A stretch of 6,310 nucleotides of DNA. It comes from Usitatibacter sp035624355. Lineage in GTDB: Bacteria > Pseudomonadota > Gammaproteobacteria > Burkholderiales > Usitatibacteraceae. This document shows, piece by piece, positions 1 through 5,751 of this stretch (within the stretch, counting starts at the first letter, position 1; each line of letters opens with the position of its first letter). The translations under genes and the position numbers were made by a program. The notes below the pieces were generated by a model. The model did not search any database, was not told the origin of the DNA, and saw nothing but the letters and a program-made list of their open reading frames with translations. Where the stretch lies: NCBI GenBank assembly GCA_035624355.1, contig DASPRQ010000071.1:1-6310 (forward strand). Reading direction: 5' to 3'.

Positions 1-2227
1 CGTGGGCGGCATCACCGGCATCAAGGTCTGGGAGACCGTGCCCGACACGTTCTTCGACGAGGCCGAGGAGGTGGTCCTCGTGGACCTCCCGGCCGAGGAG
101 CTGCTCAAGCGCCTCAAGGAAGGCAAGGTCTACCTGCCCGAGCAGGCGGAGCGCGCGGCGGGGCACTTCTTCCGCAAGGGCAACCTCATCGCCCTGCGGG
201 AGCTCGCGCTGCGCCGCACCGCCGACCTCGTCGAGGGGGCGGTGAAGGAATACCGCTCGGACAAGGCGATCGGCGCGGTGTGGAAGACGCAGGCGCGGCT
301 CCTGTGCTGCATCGGCCCGAATCCCGGCGCGGAGCAGGTCGTGAGGAGCTCGGCGCGCCTCGCCCAGCAGCTGGGCGTCGAGTGGCGCGCGGTGTACGTC
401 GAGACGCCGCGGCTTCAGCGCCTGGCCGCCGCGGAGCGCGAGCGGATCCTGCGGATCGTGAAGCTCGCCCAGGACCTCGGCGCGGGCACGGCGATTCTCA
501 CGGGCAACGAGGTCGTCGAGGCCCTCGTGGAGTACGCGCGCTCCGAGAACATCGGCACCGTGGTCGTGGGCCGCGGCCCGCAGCGGCGGCTGCCGTGGCG
601 GCGCAGCATGAGCGACGCCATCGCGCTCGCCGAGGACGACCTCGACGTGATCGAGATCGGGCGCGGCTCCCACGAGGCCGGTGCGCCCATCGCGACGCGC
701 GTGGGCCCCGAGCCGCCGGAGCGCGACGCCAAGGCCCGCGAGCGGCGCCGGCGCTACCTCGGCACGATCGTCGCGTGCACCGTGACCACGGGCGCGGCCG
801 CCCTCCTGCTCCCCTTCTTCGAGCTCTCGAACATCGTGATGGTGTTCCTGCTCACCGTGGCGCTGGTGGGCGTGCAATGGGGACGGGGCCCCGCCATCCT
901 CGCCGCGATCCTGAACGTGGCGGCGTTCGACTTCTTCTTCGTCCCGCCGCGCTTCACCTTCGCCGTGAGCGACGTGCAGTACCTCCTCACCTTCGGCGTG
1001 ATGCTCGCCGTGGGCCTCATCACGGGCCAGCTCACCGCGGGCGTGCGCTACCAGGCGCGCGTCGCCGGTCACCGCGAGGGGCGCGCGCGCACGCTCTACG
1101 AGTTCTCGCGCGACCTGTCGGGCCTGCTCACGCCCGTGCAGGTGATCGAGACGGCGGAGGGCTTCATGTCGCGCGCCTTCCGCGCGCGCGTGACGGTGCT
1201 CACGCCCGACGCGGCCGGCAAGCTCGTGTCGCGCACCGGGCATCCGCTCGACAACCCGATGGATTCCGCCGCGGCGCAGTGGGCCTTCGACCATTCGCAG
1301 CCCGCGGGCGCCGGCACCGACACGCTCCCGGGCAACGACCATCTCTTCCTGCCCCTCAGGACGCCGATGGGCACCCGCGGCGTGTTCGCCATCCGGCCCG
1401 AGCGCGCGCGCGACCTCATGATCCCCGAGCAGATGCGCCAGTACGAGACCTTCGCCGCGCTCGCCGCCATCGCGCTCGAGCGCGTGCATTACGTGGGGGT
1501 CGCGCGCGACGCGCTCATCAAGATCGAGAGCGAGCGGCTGCGCAACTCGCTGCTGGCCGCGCTCTCCCACGACCTGCGCACGCCGCTCGCGGCGCTGCTC
1601 GGACTTTCGGAGGCGATGGTGCTCACGCAGCCGCCGATGTCGGCCGAGCAGGTGGAGATCGCGCATACGCTCTCCGAGGAGACCAAGCGGCTCATCGCGC
1701 TGGTGAACAACCTGCTCGACATGGCGCGCATCCAGAGCGGCGAGGTGAAGCTCAACCTCGAGTGGCATCCCGTCGAGGAAGTGATCGGGGCGGCGCTGCG
1801 CTCGGCGGCGGGCATGCCCGGCGCGCGCAAGGTCGTCACGGACCTCCCGGACGACCTGCCGCTCGTGCAGATGGACGCGGTGCTCATCGAGCGCGTGCTC
1901 GCGAACCTGCTCGAGAACGCGGTCAAGTACGCGGGGGCCGAGGCCCGGATCACCGTCGCCGCGCGTGCGGTCGACGACCAGCTCGAAGTGAGCGTCGAGG
2001 ACGACGGGCCCGGCATCCCGGCCGGCCAGGAAGAGGCGATCTTCGAGAAGTTCGCGCGGGGCCAGATGGAGAGCGCAACGCCCGGCGTGGGCCTCGGGCT
2101 CGCCATCTGCCGCGCGATCGTGCAGGCGCACAAGGGGCGCATCCGGGCCGAGCCGGGCCGCGCGCGGGGCGCGCGCTTCGTGTTCACGCTGCCGCTCGCC
2201 GAGCCGCCCGGGGTGAGCCTGCCGTGA
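1..2227 (+). CDS. kdpD: KdpD sensor histidine kinase, 3' part (5' end outside window)
   Basis: This inner-membrane kinase senses potassium limitation or osmotic stress and phosphorylates KdpE to switch on the KdpFABC potassium pump. The 741 visible residues (numbered from base 2) begin inside the N-terminal KdpD domain, which ends near residue 75 with the hallmark FRKGNLIALRELALRRTAD. Next come a universal-stress-protein-like domain (about 98-218), four membrane segments of the DUF4118 type (about 252-347, including FFFVPPRFTFAVSDVQYLLTF-like sequence), an arginine-rich stretch after the last helix, a GAF-like domain (about 365-497), the dimerisation domain with H-box SHDLRTP (phosphoacceptor His523) and an ATPase domain with N-box Asn639, G1 box DDGPGIP (Asp668) and G2 box GVGLGLAIC (from Gly695). 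All kinase motifs are intact. Compared with a usual length near 900 residues, about 150 are missing, including the Walker motifs. The GTG at base 2 is an internal valine, since family homology continues to the edge. Confidence 0.97.
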   Translation, partial: VGGITGIKVWETVPDTFFDEAEEVVLVDLPAEELLKRLKEGKVYLPEQAERAAGHFFRKGNLIALRELALRRTADLVEGAVKEYRSDKAIGAVWKTQARLLCCIGPNPGAEQVVRSSARLAQQLGVEWRAVYVETPRLQRLAAAERERILRIVKLAQDLGAGTAILTGNEVVEALVEYARSENIGTVVVGRGPQRRLPWRRSMSDAIALAEDDLDVIEIGRGSHEAGAPIATRVGPEPPERDAKARERRRRYLGTIVACTVTTGAAALLLPFFELSNIVMVFLLTVALVGVQWGRGPAILAAILNVAAFDFFFVPPRFTFAVSDVQYLLTFGVMLAVGLITGQLTAGVRYQARVAGHREGRARTLYEFSRDLSGLLTPVQVIETAEGFMSRAFRARVTVLTPDAAGKLVSRTGHPLDNPMDSAAAQWAFDHSQPAGAGTDTLPGNDHLFLPLRTPMGTRGVFAIRPERARDLMIPEQMRQYETFAALAAIALERVHYVGVARDALIKIESERLRNSLLAALSHDLRTPLAALLGLSEAMVLTQPPMSAEQVEIAHTLSEETKRLIALVNNLLDMARIQSGEVKLNLEWHPVEEVIGAALRSAAGMPGARKVVTDLPDDLPLVQMDAVLIERVLANLLENAVKYAGAEARITVAARAVDDQLEVSVEDDGPGIPAGQEEAIFEKFARGQMESATPGVGLGLAICRAIVQAHKGRIRAEPGRARGARFVFTLPLAEPPGVSLP

Positions 2228-2910
2228 GCGCGCCGGTGGCCCTCCTCGTGGAGGACGAGCCGCAGATCCGGCGGTTCCTCCGCACCGCGCTCGAGGCCGA
2301 GGGCTGGACGGTGCATGAGACCGACACGCAGCGCCAGGGAATCATCGACGCGGGCACCCGCAAGCCCGACCTCCTGATCGTGGACCTCGGGCTGCCCGAC
2401 GGGGACGGCACGCAGCTCATCCGCGAGGTGCGCTCGTGGTCCGCGGTGCCGGTGATCGTGCTCTCCGCCCGGGCCTCCGAGAACGACAAGATCGAGGCGC
2501 TCGACGCCGGGGCCGACGACTACCTCACCAAGCCCTTCGGCGTGCGCGAGCTGCTCGCCCGCGTGCGCGCGACGCTGCGCCGCCACCGCCAGCCGCCGGG
2601 CGAGGCCTCGCCCCTCTTCCGCTTCGGCAACGTCGAGGTGAACCTGGAGGCGCGCACCGTGAAGCGCGGAGGGGCGGACGTGCACCTCACCCCGGTGGAG
2701 TTCCGGCTGCTCGCGCTTCTGGTGGCCAACGCGGGCAAGGTGCTCACGCACCGCCAGATCCTGCGCGAGGTCTGGGGCCCGGCAGGGGTCGAGCACCACC
2801 ACTACGTGCGCGTCTACATGGGCCACCTGCGCAGCAAGCTCGAAGACGACCCCGCGCAGCCGCGGCATCTCCTCACGGAGACCGCGGTGGGCTACCGGCT
2901 CGTGACCTGA
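2224..2910 (+). CDS. kdpE: KdpE response regulator (OmpR/PhoB family)
   Basis: This cytoplasmic transcription factor is phosphorylated by KdpD and activates the kdpFABC promoter. The 228 residues match the usual length of about 225. The receiver domain (about 1-120) shows the acidic pair Glu10/Asp11, phosphoacceptor Asp54 in IVDLGLPDGDG, the switch Ser81 and Lys103 in LTKPFG. A winged-helix DNA-binding domain follows (about 128-228), with LTPVEFRLLALLVANAGKVL and the closing hairpin TAVGYRLVT. The GTG start overlaps the kdpD stop as GTGA. It is supported by GGGGTGAG at 2210-2217, six bases upstream, and by the receiver domain beginning directly after it. The overlap implies translational coupling with kdpD. 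The same frame is open far upstream, but that part is arginine/alanine-rich shadow of kdpD. The paired kinase makes the Kdp assignment firm. Confidence 0.97.
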   Translation: MSAPVALLVEDEPQIRRFLRTALEAEGWTVHETDTQRQGIIDAGTRKPDLLIVDLGLPDGDGTQLIREVRSWSAVPVIVLSARASENDKIEALDAGADDYLTKPFGVRELLARVRATLRRHRQPPGEASPLFRFGNVEVNLEARTVKRGGADVHLTPVEFRLLALLVANAGKVLTHRQILREVWGPAGVEHHHYVRVYMGHLRSKLEDDPAQPRHLLTETAVGYRLVT

Positions 2911-2916
2911 AACGAA

Positions 2917-2941
2917 GGGCGGGCTCCGGGTGCGCCCGCCC
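2917..2941 (+). terminator. GC-rich hairpin after kdpE, possible terminator
   Basis: Six bases after the kdpE stop, GGGCGGGC (2917-2924) pairs perfectly with GCCCGCCC (2934-2941) across a nine-base loop. The position and the all-GC stem suit the end of the kdpDE transcript. No T-run follows (CGGTCCCAG), so it is not a canonical intrinsic terminator. It may act with Rho or simply protect the mRNA 3' end. Confidence 0.5.
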
Positions 2942-3020
2942 CGGTCCCAGTGGAATGCCCGCGTGGGGGCGTCCCAGATGCGGACACGCGTTGCGCTCAG
3001 GATGCGTTATCGGACAAAGC

Positions 3021-3073
3021 CCTCCCCGGGGAGGAGCCGCGTATGCGGCCCCACCCGGGGAGGCGAACTCCCC
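3021..3073. repeat. Inverted-repeat cluster with alternative hairpins
   Basis: CCTCCCCGGG (3021-3030) is complementary to CCCGGGGAGG (3054-3063). Inside that pair lies a second hairpin, GCCGC-GTAT-GCGGC (3036-3049). The right arm can instead pair locally as GGGGAG (3057-3062), GCGAA loop, CTCCCC (3068-3073), and the left arm is itself a palindrome, CTCCCCGGGGAG (3022-3033). These folds exclude each other. On the minus strand the structure lies downstream of the barrel remnant and is followed by GCTTTGTCC, a weak T-run, so it may be the old terminator of that gene. It may also block convergent read-through between the two units. Confidence 0.55.
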
Positions 3074-3083
3074 TCAACCGGAG

Positions 3084-3101
3084 GCTTTAGAAGCTTTAGA
3101 A
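3084..3101. repeat. 9-bp tandem duplication GCTTTAGAA x2
   Basis: GCTTTAGAA occurs at 3084-3092 and again at 3093-3101, followed by a partial third copy GCT. On the minus strand this repeats the last codons of the barrel remnant (AGC TTC TAA), so the Ser-Phe-stop ending is present twice. Simple replication slippage explains it. Confidence 0.8.
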
Positions 3102-3214
3102 GCTGTACTCGACGTCGAAGCTCCAGCTCGACGACGTGGGGCCGCTTGGATAGCCCTCTCGGACACCGAGCTGTTGGAATCCAGGCTGTTGCTGAAGTGG
3201 AAGCCCACGTTCAT
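3096..3214 (-). pseudogene. Frameshifted C-terminal remnant of a beta-barrel outer-membrane protein
   Basis: Read from ATG at 3214 the frame gives MNVGFHFSNSLDSNSSVSER. If one G is restored in the run at 3154-3156, reading continues GYPSGPTSSSWSFDVEYSF and stops at TAA (3096-3098). The tail alternates hydrophobic residues and ends in Phe, like the C-terminal beta-signal recognised by the BAM complex. Third-position GC is about 18 of 19 codons before the G run in the first frame and 17 of 19 after it in the shifted frame. The opposite choices give about 8 of 19 and 7 of 20. That phase switch is the main evidence that this was coding DNA. As it stands, the ATG frame ends in an unrelated basic/Ser/Ala tail at TGA 3074-3076 (46 residues). 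A purine-rich Shine-Dalgarno-like AGGGGG lies about seven bases before the ATG. There is no signal peptide, so most of the ancestral gene is probably deleted. The parent family is not recognised. Confidence 0.5.
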
Positions 3215-3265
3215 CGGGGTTCCCCCTCTCATCGTTTTTCGGCATGCGATCCACGATTTCGGCAC

Positions 3266-3294
3266 AAGGTACCATCCGTGCGCCGGGAAATCAA
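3266..3294 (-). promoter_or_regulatory. Sigma70-like promoter candidate upstream of the barrel remnant
   Basis: On the minus strand TTGATT (3294-3289) is followed after exactly 17 bases by TACCTT (3271-3266), which is preceded by TGG and so forms an extended -10 element. Transcription would start near 3259 and reach the remnant's ATG at 3214 after roughly 45 bases. The region is less GC-rich than its surroundings, as promoters in such genomes often are. This is motif reading only. Confidence 0.4.
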
Positions 3295-3333
3295 CATTGT
3301 TTGCAACGAGAGTTGTGGCGCGGAGGCTTGCGT

Positions 3334-3347
3334 GCGCGCTCGCGCGC
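3334..3347 (-). terminator. Short GC hairpin at the end of the reductase gene
   Basis: GCGCGC-GA-GCGCGC starts at the last base of the reductase stop codon. It is a near-perfect palindrome of 14 bases, but the loop must open to about four bases and no T-run follows. In DNA this GC-rich such palindromes arise easily, so a role in termination is only possible. Confidence 0.25.
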
Positions 3348-4342
3348 TACCGGGAAGTCTCGCGATGATGCGCTCGCGCGCCGTCGGGAAGCTCGGTCGG
3401 CAGGCGCCCGGCGGCGCGGCGAGCTTCGTAGGCCTTGAGGTGGGTGTAGGCGAGGGAAAGCAGGGAGTCGTCGACGCCGCGGGCGCGCGCGCGCTCGAGC
3501 ATCCAGCCCACGACGTGGTCGGCCTCGACCCGGCCGCCCGATTCCAGGTCGCGCAGCATCGAGGCGCTCCAGAGGCCTGCGGAGTCGGTGAGCCGCGCGC
3601 GGGCGAAGGCGAGCATCTCCGCGCCCGGCGGATGGCCTTCGCGGCGCGCGATCTCGGCGTTGGCCTCGAGCGCCCGTTCCATGGCCTCCCGGCCGCCCGG
3701 CGCGGCGACGATCTCGCGCACGTTGGCGCGGAAGAGGCACGTGGTCGTGGCGAGCGCGCAGAGGAAGACGATCTTGTCCCACAGGTCCTGCACGATGTCG
3801 TCGGAGAGCTTCCAGGCGATCTTCGTCGCCGCGAAGGCCGCGGCGAGCGCCTGGGCGCGCGCCGACCTCGAGCCGTCGCGCTCGCCGAAAAGCACGCGCT
3901 GGAGGCTGTCGCCGTGCACGATCACGCCATCGCGACGCAGCGTGGCGTTGATCTGGCAAGTGCCGCCCATCACGCTCGCCGCGCCGAAGCGAGCGTCGAG
4001 GCGCTCGAGGTGCGCGATGCCGTTGAGCAGCGGCAGCACGGCGCACGAGCGGCCGTCCGGGCGCGCTCCCATGGCGGGGGCGATCGCCTCCATCGCGGAA
4101 TCGAGGTCGTACGCCTTGCAGGTGAAGAGGACCAGGTCGTAGTCGGGGCGCACCTCCCCGGCCTCGACCGTGCGCACCTCGAGGCGCGCGTCGCCCAGGG
4201 GGCTTTCGATGCGCAGCCCGTCGCGGGCGATCTGCTCGCGCCGCTTCGGCCGCACGAGGAAGGTCACGTCGGCGCCCGCCTCGGCGAGGCGTCCGCCGAA
4301 GTAGCCGCCGATCGCGCCCGCGCCGAGGACGAGGATCCTCAC
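3347..4342 (-). CDS. Ketopantoate reductase (ApbA/PanE) family oxidoreductase
   Basis: This is a predicted cytoplasmic NADPH-dependent reductase of 331 residues. Canonical PanE reduces 2-dehydropantoate to pantoate for coenzyme A synthesis. The N-terminal Rossmann fold opens with GAGAIGG (Gly7, Gly9, Gly12) and has Arg31 where the family binds the NADP 2'-phosphate, then Lys76 (TCKAYD) and Asn107 (LLNG). The C-terminal helical domain has the catalytic lysine, Lys190 in LWDK, plus Ser261 and Glu273 in SMLRDLESGGRVEAD, at the spacing expected for the PanE Ser/Glu pair. By alignment from memory with E. coli PanE, four substrate-pocket asparagines are replaced (Leu194, Ala198, Val208, Trp258). 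I therefore leave the symbol blank: it may be a paralogue acting on another 2-oxo acid. The GTG start places the Rossmann motif correctly. It lies four bases after the phosphoesterase stop and has no good Shine-Dalgarno of its own, which suggests translational coupling. Confidence 0.9.
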   Translation of the reverse strand: MRILVLGAGAIGGYFGGRLAEAGADVTFLVRPKRREQIARDGLRIESPLGDARLEVRTVEAGEVRPDYDLVLFTCKAYDLDSAMEAIAPAMGARPDGRSCAVLPLLNGIAHLERLDARFGAASVMGGTCQINATLRRDGVIVHGDSLQRVLFGERDGSRSARAQALAAAFAATKIAWKLSDDIVQDLWDKIVFLCALATTTCLFRANVREIVAAPGGREAMERALEANAEIARREGHPPGAEMLAFARARLTDSAGLWSASMLRDLESGGRVEADHVVGWMLERARARGVDDSLLSLAYTHLKAYEARRAAGRLPTELPDGARAHHRETSR

Positions 4343-4346
4343 GGCC

Positions 4347-5693
4347 TCAGGGCTTCGCGTGGAAGTCGAAGGCGGCGGTGAGGTCGTTCGCCGCCGCGTC
4401 GCGCGGGCCCAGGGGATCCAGATGCCAGCGCCGCTCGATGAAGCGCAGGATCGAGGTCGTGTCGTACTGCGTGTGGTCCACGTAGCCGCGGCGCGCGTAG
4501 GGGGAGATGATCACGGCGGGCACGCGGGTGCCGGGGCCCCAGCGGTCGCCGGGCGGAGGGGCGACGTGGTCCCAGCGCCCCCCGTTCTCGTCGTAGGTGA
4601 CGACGATGGCGGTGCTCTTCCACTGCGGGCTCGCCATGATCGCCTCGACGATCTTCGCGATGTGCTCCTGGCCGGAGATGAGGTCGGCGTAGCCGGGGTG
4701 CTCGTTGAGCGGCCCCAGCGGCTTCACGAAGGAGACGGCCGGAAGGTTCCCCGCCTTCAGCGCCTTCCAGAATTCCTCCTCGTCGAGCAGATGCTCGCGC
4801 TTCGCCTCGGTGCCGTCGGCGAAGGCTGCGAAGTAGGCGAAGGGCTGGTGGTGGTACTGGAAGAGCGGGTCCGGATGCCCCGCGAGGGCGTCGTTCCAGC
4901 CGCCGGAGTACCAGGCCCACGAGACGCCCTTCTCCGAGAGCCGGTCGCCGATCGTGGGCAGCGTCTGGCTGGGCACGAGGAACCACGGATTGGTGATCTT
5001 GGCCGGATGGGGCGCGTTCACCGTGTAGCTCGTGTTGACGACGTAGCCGTCGGGAGTGACGGCGCCGTCCTTCACGAGGAAGCCCCTGGCGTCGAGGACG
5101 GCGCGCATCGATTCGGGCGCCGCCTTCCATTCGGGCGTGCAGGCGCAGACCAGCCAGAAGTGGTTCAGGAACGAGCCGCCGAAGGCGCCCATGAAGAAGT
5201 TGTCGGCGAGGGTGAAGCGCTTCGCGAGCCGGCCGAGCGGGAGGTCGGACGCGTCGTAGTAGCTCATCACGAGGCCGCCCACGTTGGTCCAGGCGACGAA
5301 CCGGTCGTTGAGCCCGCCGTCGATCTGATATTGGTTCTGGTAGAAGAGGTGGATCGGGTTCCCGGTCTTCTGGTCCGGCGGGACGTATTTCCCGAGGTCG
5401 AAAGGCGCGTTGGGCAGGTTCGCCGGGATGCGCGAGTCGGGCTTGCCGTTCGGGCCGATCGAGGGCGGGAGCGCCGCGTACACGTGCCCGTCCTTGTCGC
5501 TCTGCGGCAGCGCGTGCGCCGCGTTCGCGAGCCCGTTCGCGCCGGGGAACTTGCCGAACAGCCCGTCGAAGCTCCAGTTCTCCTGGAAGAGCACGATCAC
5601 GTGCTCGATCTTCCCGATGCCTTCGCTCGCGGGCCGCGTAGTGGCGCAGCCGGCGGCGAGGAGCGCGATCAGCAGGGCGGCGATGCGCCTCAT
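4347..5693 (-). CDS. Lipoprotein acid phosphatase/phospholipase C-family phosphoesterase
   Basis: This 448-residue protein belongs to the phosphoesterase family (PF04185) that includes Francisella AcpA and bacterial phospholipases C. It hydrolyses phosphate mono- or diesters outside the cytoplasm. A short signal peptide ends in LLAAGC, a lipobox with lipidated Cys16 followed by Ala, so anchoring in the outer membrane is likely. The alkaline-phosphatase-like active site is visible: Glu38/Asn39 in FQENWSFD, the probable nucleophile Ser174 with Asn177/His178 in GGSFLNH, and Asp368/Glu369 with Asp375/His376 in YDENGGRWDH. A CxC pair (183, 185) follows the nucleophile. The tryptophan in ENWSFD replaces the His or Arg common in relatives. 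The length fits a single-domain AcpA-type enzyme without the extra C-terminal domains of large phospholipases C. The ATG is fixed by GGGAGGAA directly upstream and by the signal peptide. Sequence alone does not settle whether phospholipids or small phosphomonoesters are the substrate. Confidence 0.9.
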   Translation of the reverse strand: MRRIAALLIALLAAGCATTRPASEGIGKIEHVIVLFQENWSFDGLFGKFPGANGLANAAHALPQSDKDGHVYAALPPSIGPNGKPDSRIPANLPNAPFDLGKYVPPDQKTGNPIHLFYQNQYQIDGGLNDRFVAWTNVGGLVMSYYDASDLPLGRLAKRFTLADNFFMGAFGGSFLNHFWLVCACTPEWKAAPESMRAVLDARGFLVKDGAVTPDGYVVNTSYTVNAPHPAKITNPWFLVPSQTLPTIGDRLSEKGVSWAWYSGGWNDALAGHPDPLFQYHHQPFAYFAAFADGTEAKREHLLDEEEFWKALKAGNLPAVSFVKPLGPLNEHPGYADLISGQEHIAKIVEAIMASPQWKSTAIVVTYDENGGRWDHVAPPPGDRWGPGTRVPAVIISPYARRGYVDHTQYDTTSILRFIERRWHLDPLGPRDAAANDLTAAFDFHAKP

Positions 5694-5721
5694 GGTTCCT
5701 CCCTTGAAGCCGAGATGGTTT

Positions 5722-5747
5722 GGGACGCGAATGCGGGTTCGCGTCCC
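5722..5747. terminator. Perfect 10-bp hairpin between kdsA and the phosphoesterase gene
   Basis: GGGACGCGAA (5722-5731) pairs perfectly with TTCGCGTCCC (5738-5747) around a six-base loop. It lies just after the kdsA stop, within the 58-base gap before the phosphoesterase gene. Read on the minus strand it is followed by AAACCATC, with no T-run, so it is not a standard intrinsic terminator. It could end kdsA transcription with Rho, or be a processing or stability element within a longer message. Confidence 0.5.
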
Positions 5748-5751
5748 TGCG

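Larger units (their letters stand above)
2911..3346. other. Intergenic region between convergent units
   Basis: This stretch separates kdpE (plus) from the reductase gene (minus). It contains the kdpE hairpin, the inverted-repeat cluster at 3021-3073, a 9-bp tandem duplication at 3084-3101, the frameshifted barrel remnant at 3096-3214 and a minus-strand promoter candidate at 3266-3294. Bases 2943-3020 show nothing I can name. Parts, notably about 3205-3320, look less GC-rich than the flanking genes. I see no tRNA, insertion-sequence ends or CRISPR repeats here. Confidence 0.7.

Noticed and set aside
280..2223. Long open frame on the plus strand upstream of and continuous with kdpE
   Set aside because: It is an Arg/Ala/Gly-rich shadow of kdpD in another frame. 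The receiver domain begins only after the GTG at 2224.
1489..2868. 459-codon open frame on the minus strand across kdpD and kdpE
   Set aside because: Antisense to two clearly recognised genes, with no recognisable domain. Long antisense frames are common at this GC content.
3150..3160. Programmed -1 frameshift at GAGAGGGCT to make the barrel tail
   Set aside because: The reading shift is in the right direction, but there is no slippery heptamer, and a lone barrel tail without a signal peptide has no evident function.
3096..3245. Uninterrupted 49-residue minus-strand ORF from ATG at 3245 that also ends in the barrel-like tail
   Set aside because: Its first part uses the frame with poor third-position GC (about 8 of 19 codons) and has no good ribosome binding site. 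The phase switch argues for a frameshift instead. It remains possible that this small protein is made.
2930..4381. Long plus-strand frame over the intergenic region and the reductase
   Set aside because: Composition is low-complexity His/Arg/Ala/Gly, it is antisense to the reductase gene, and it has no motif.
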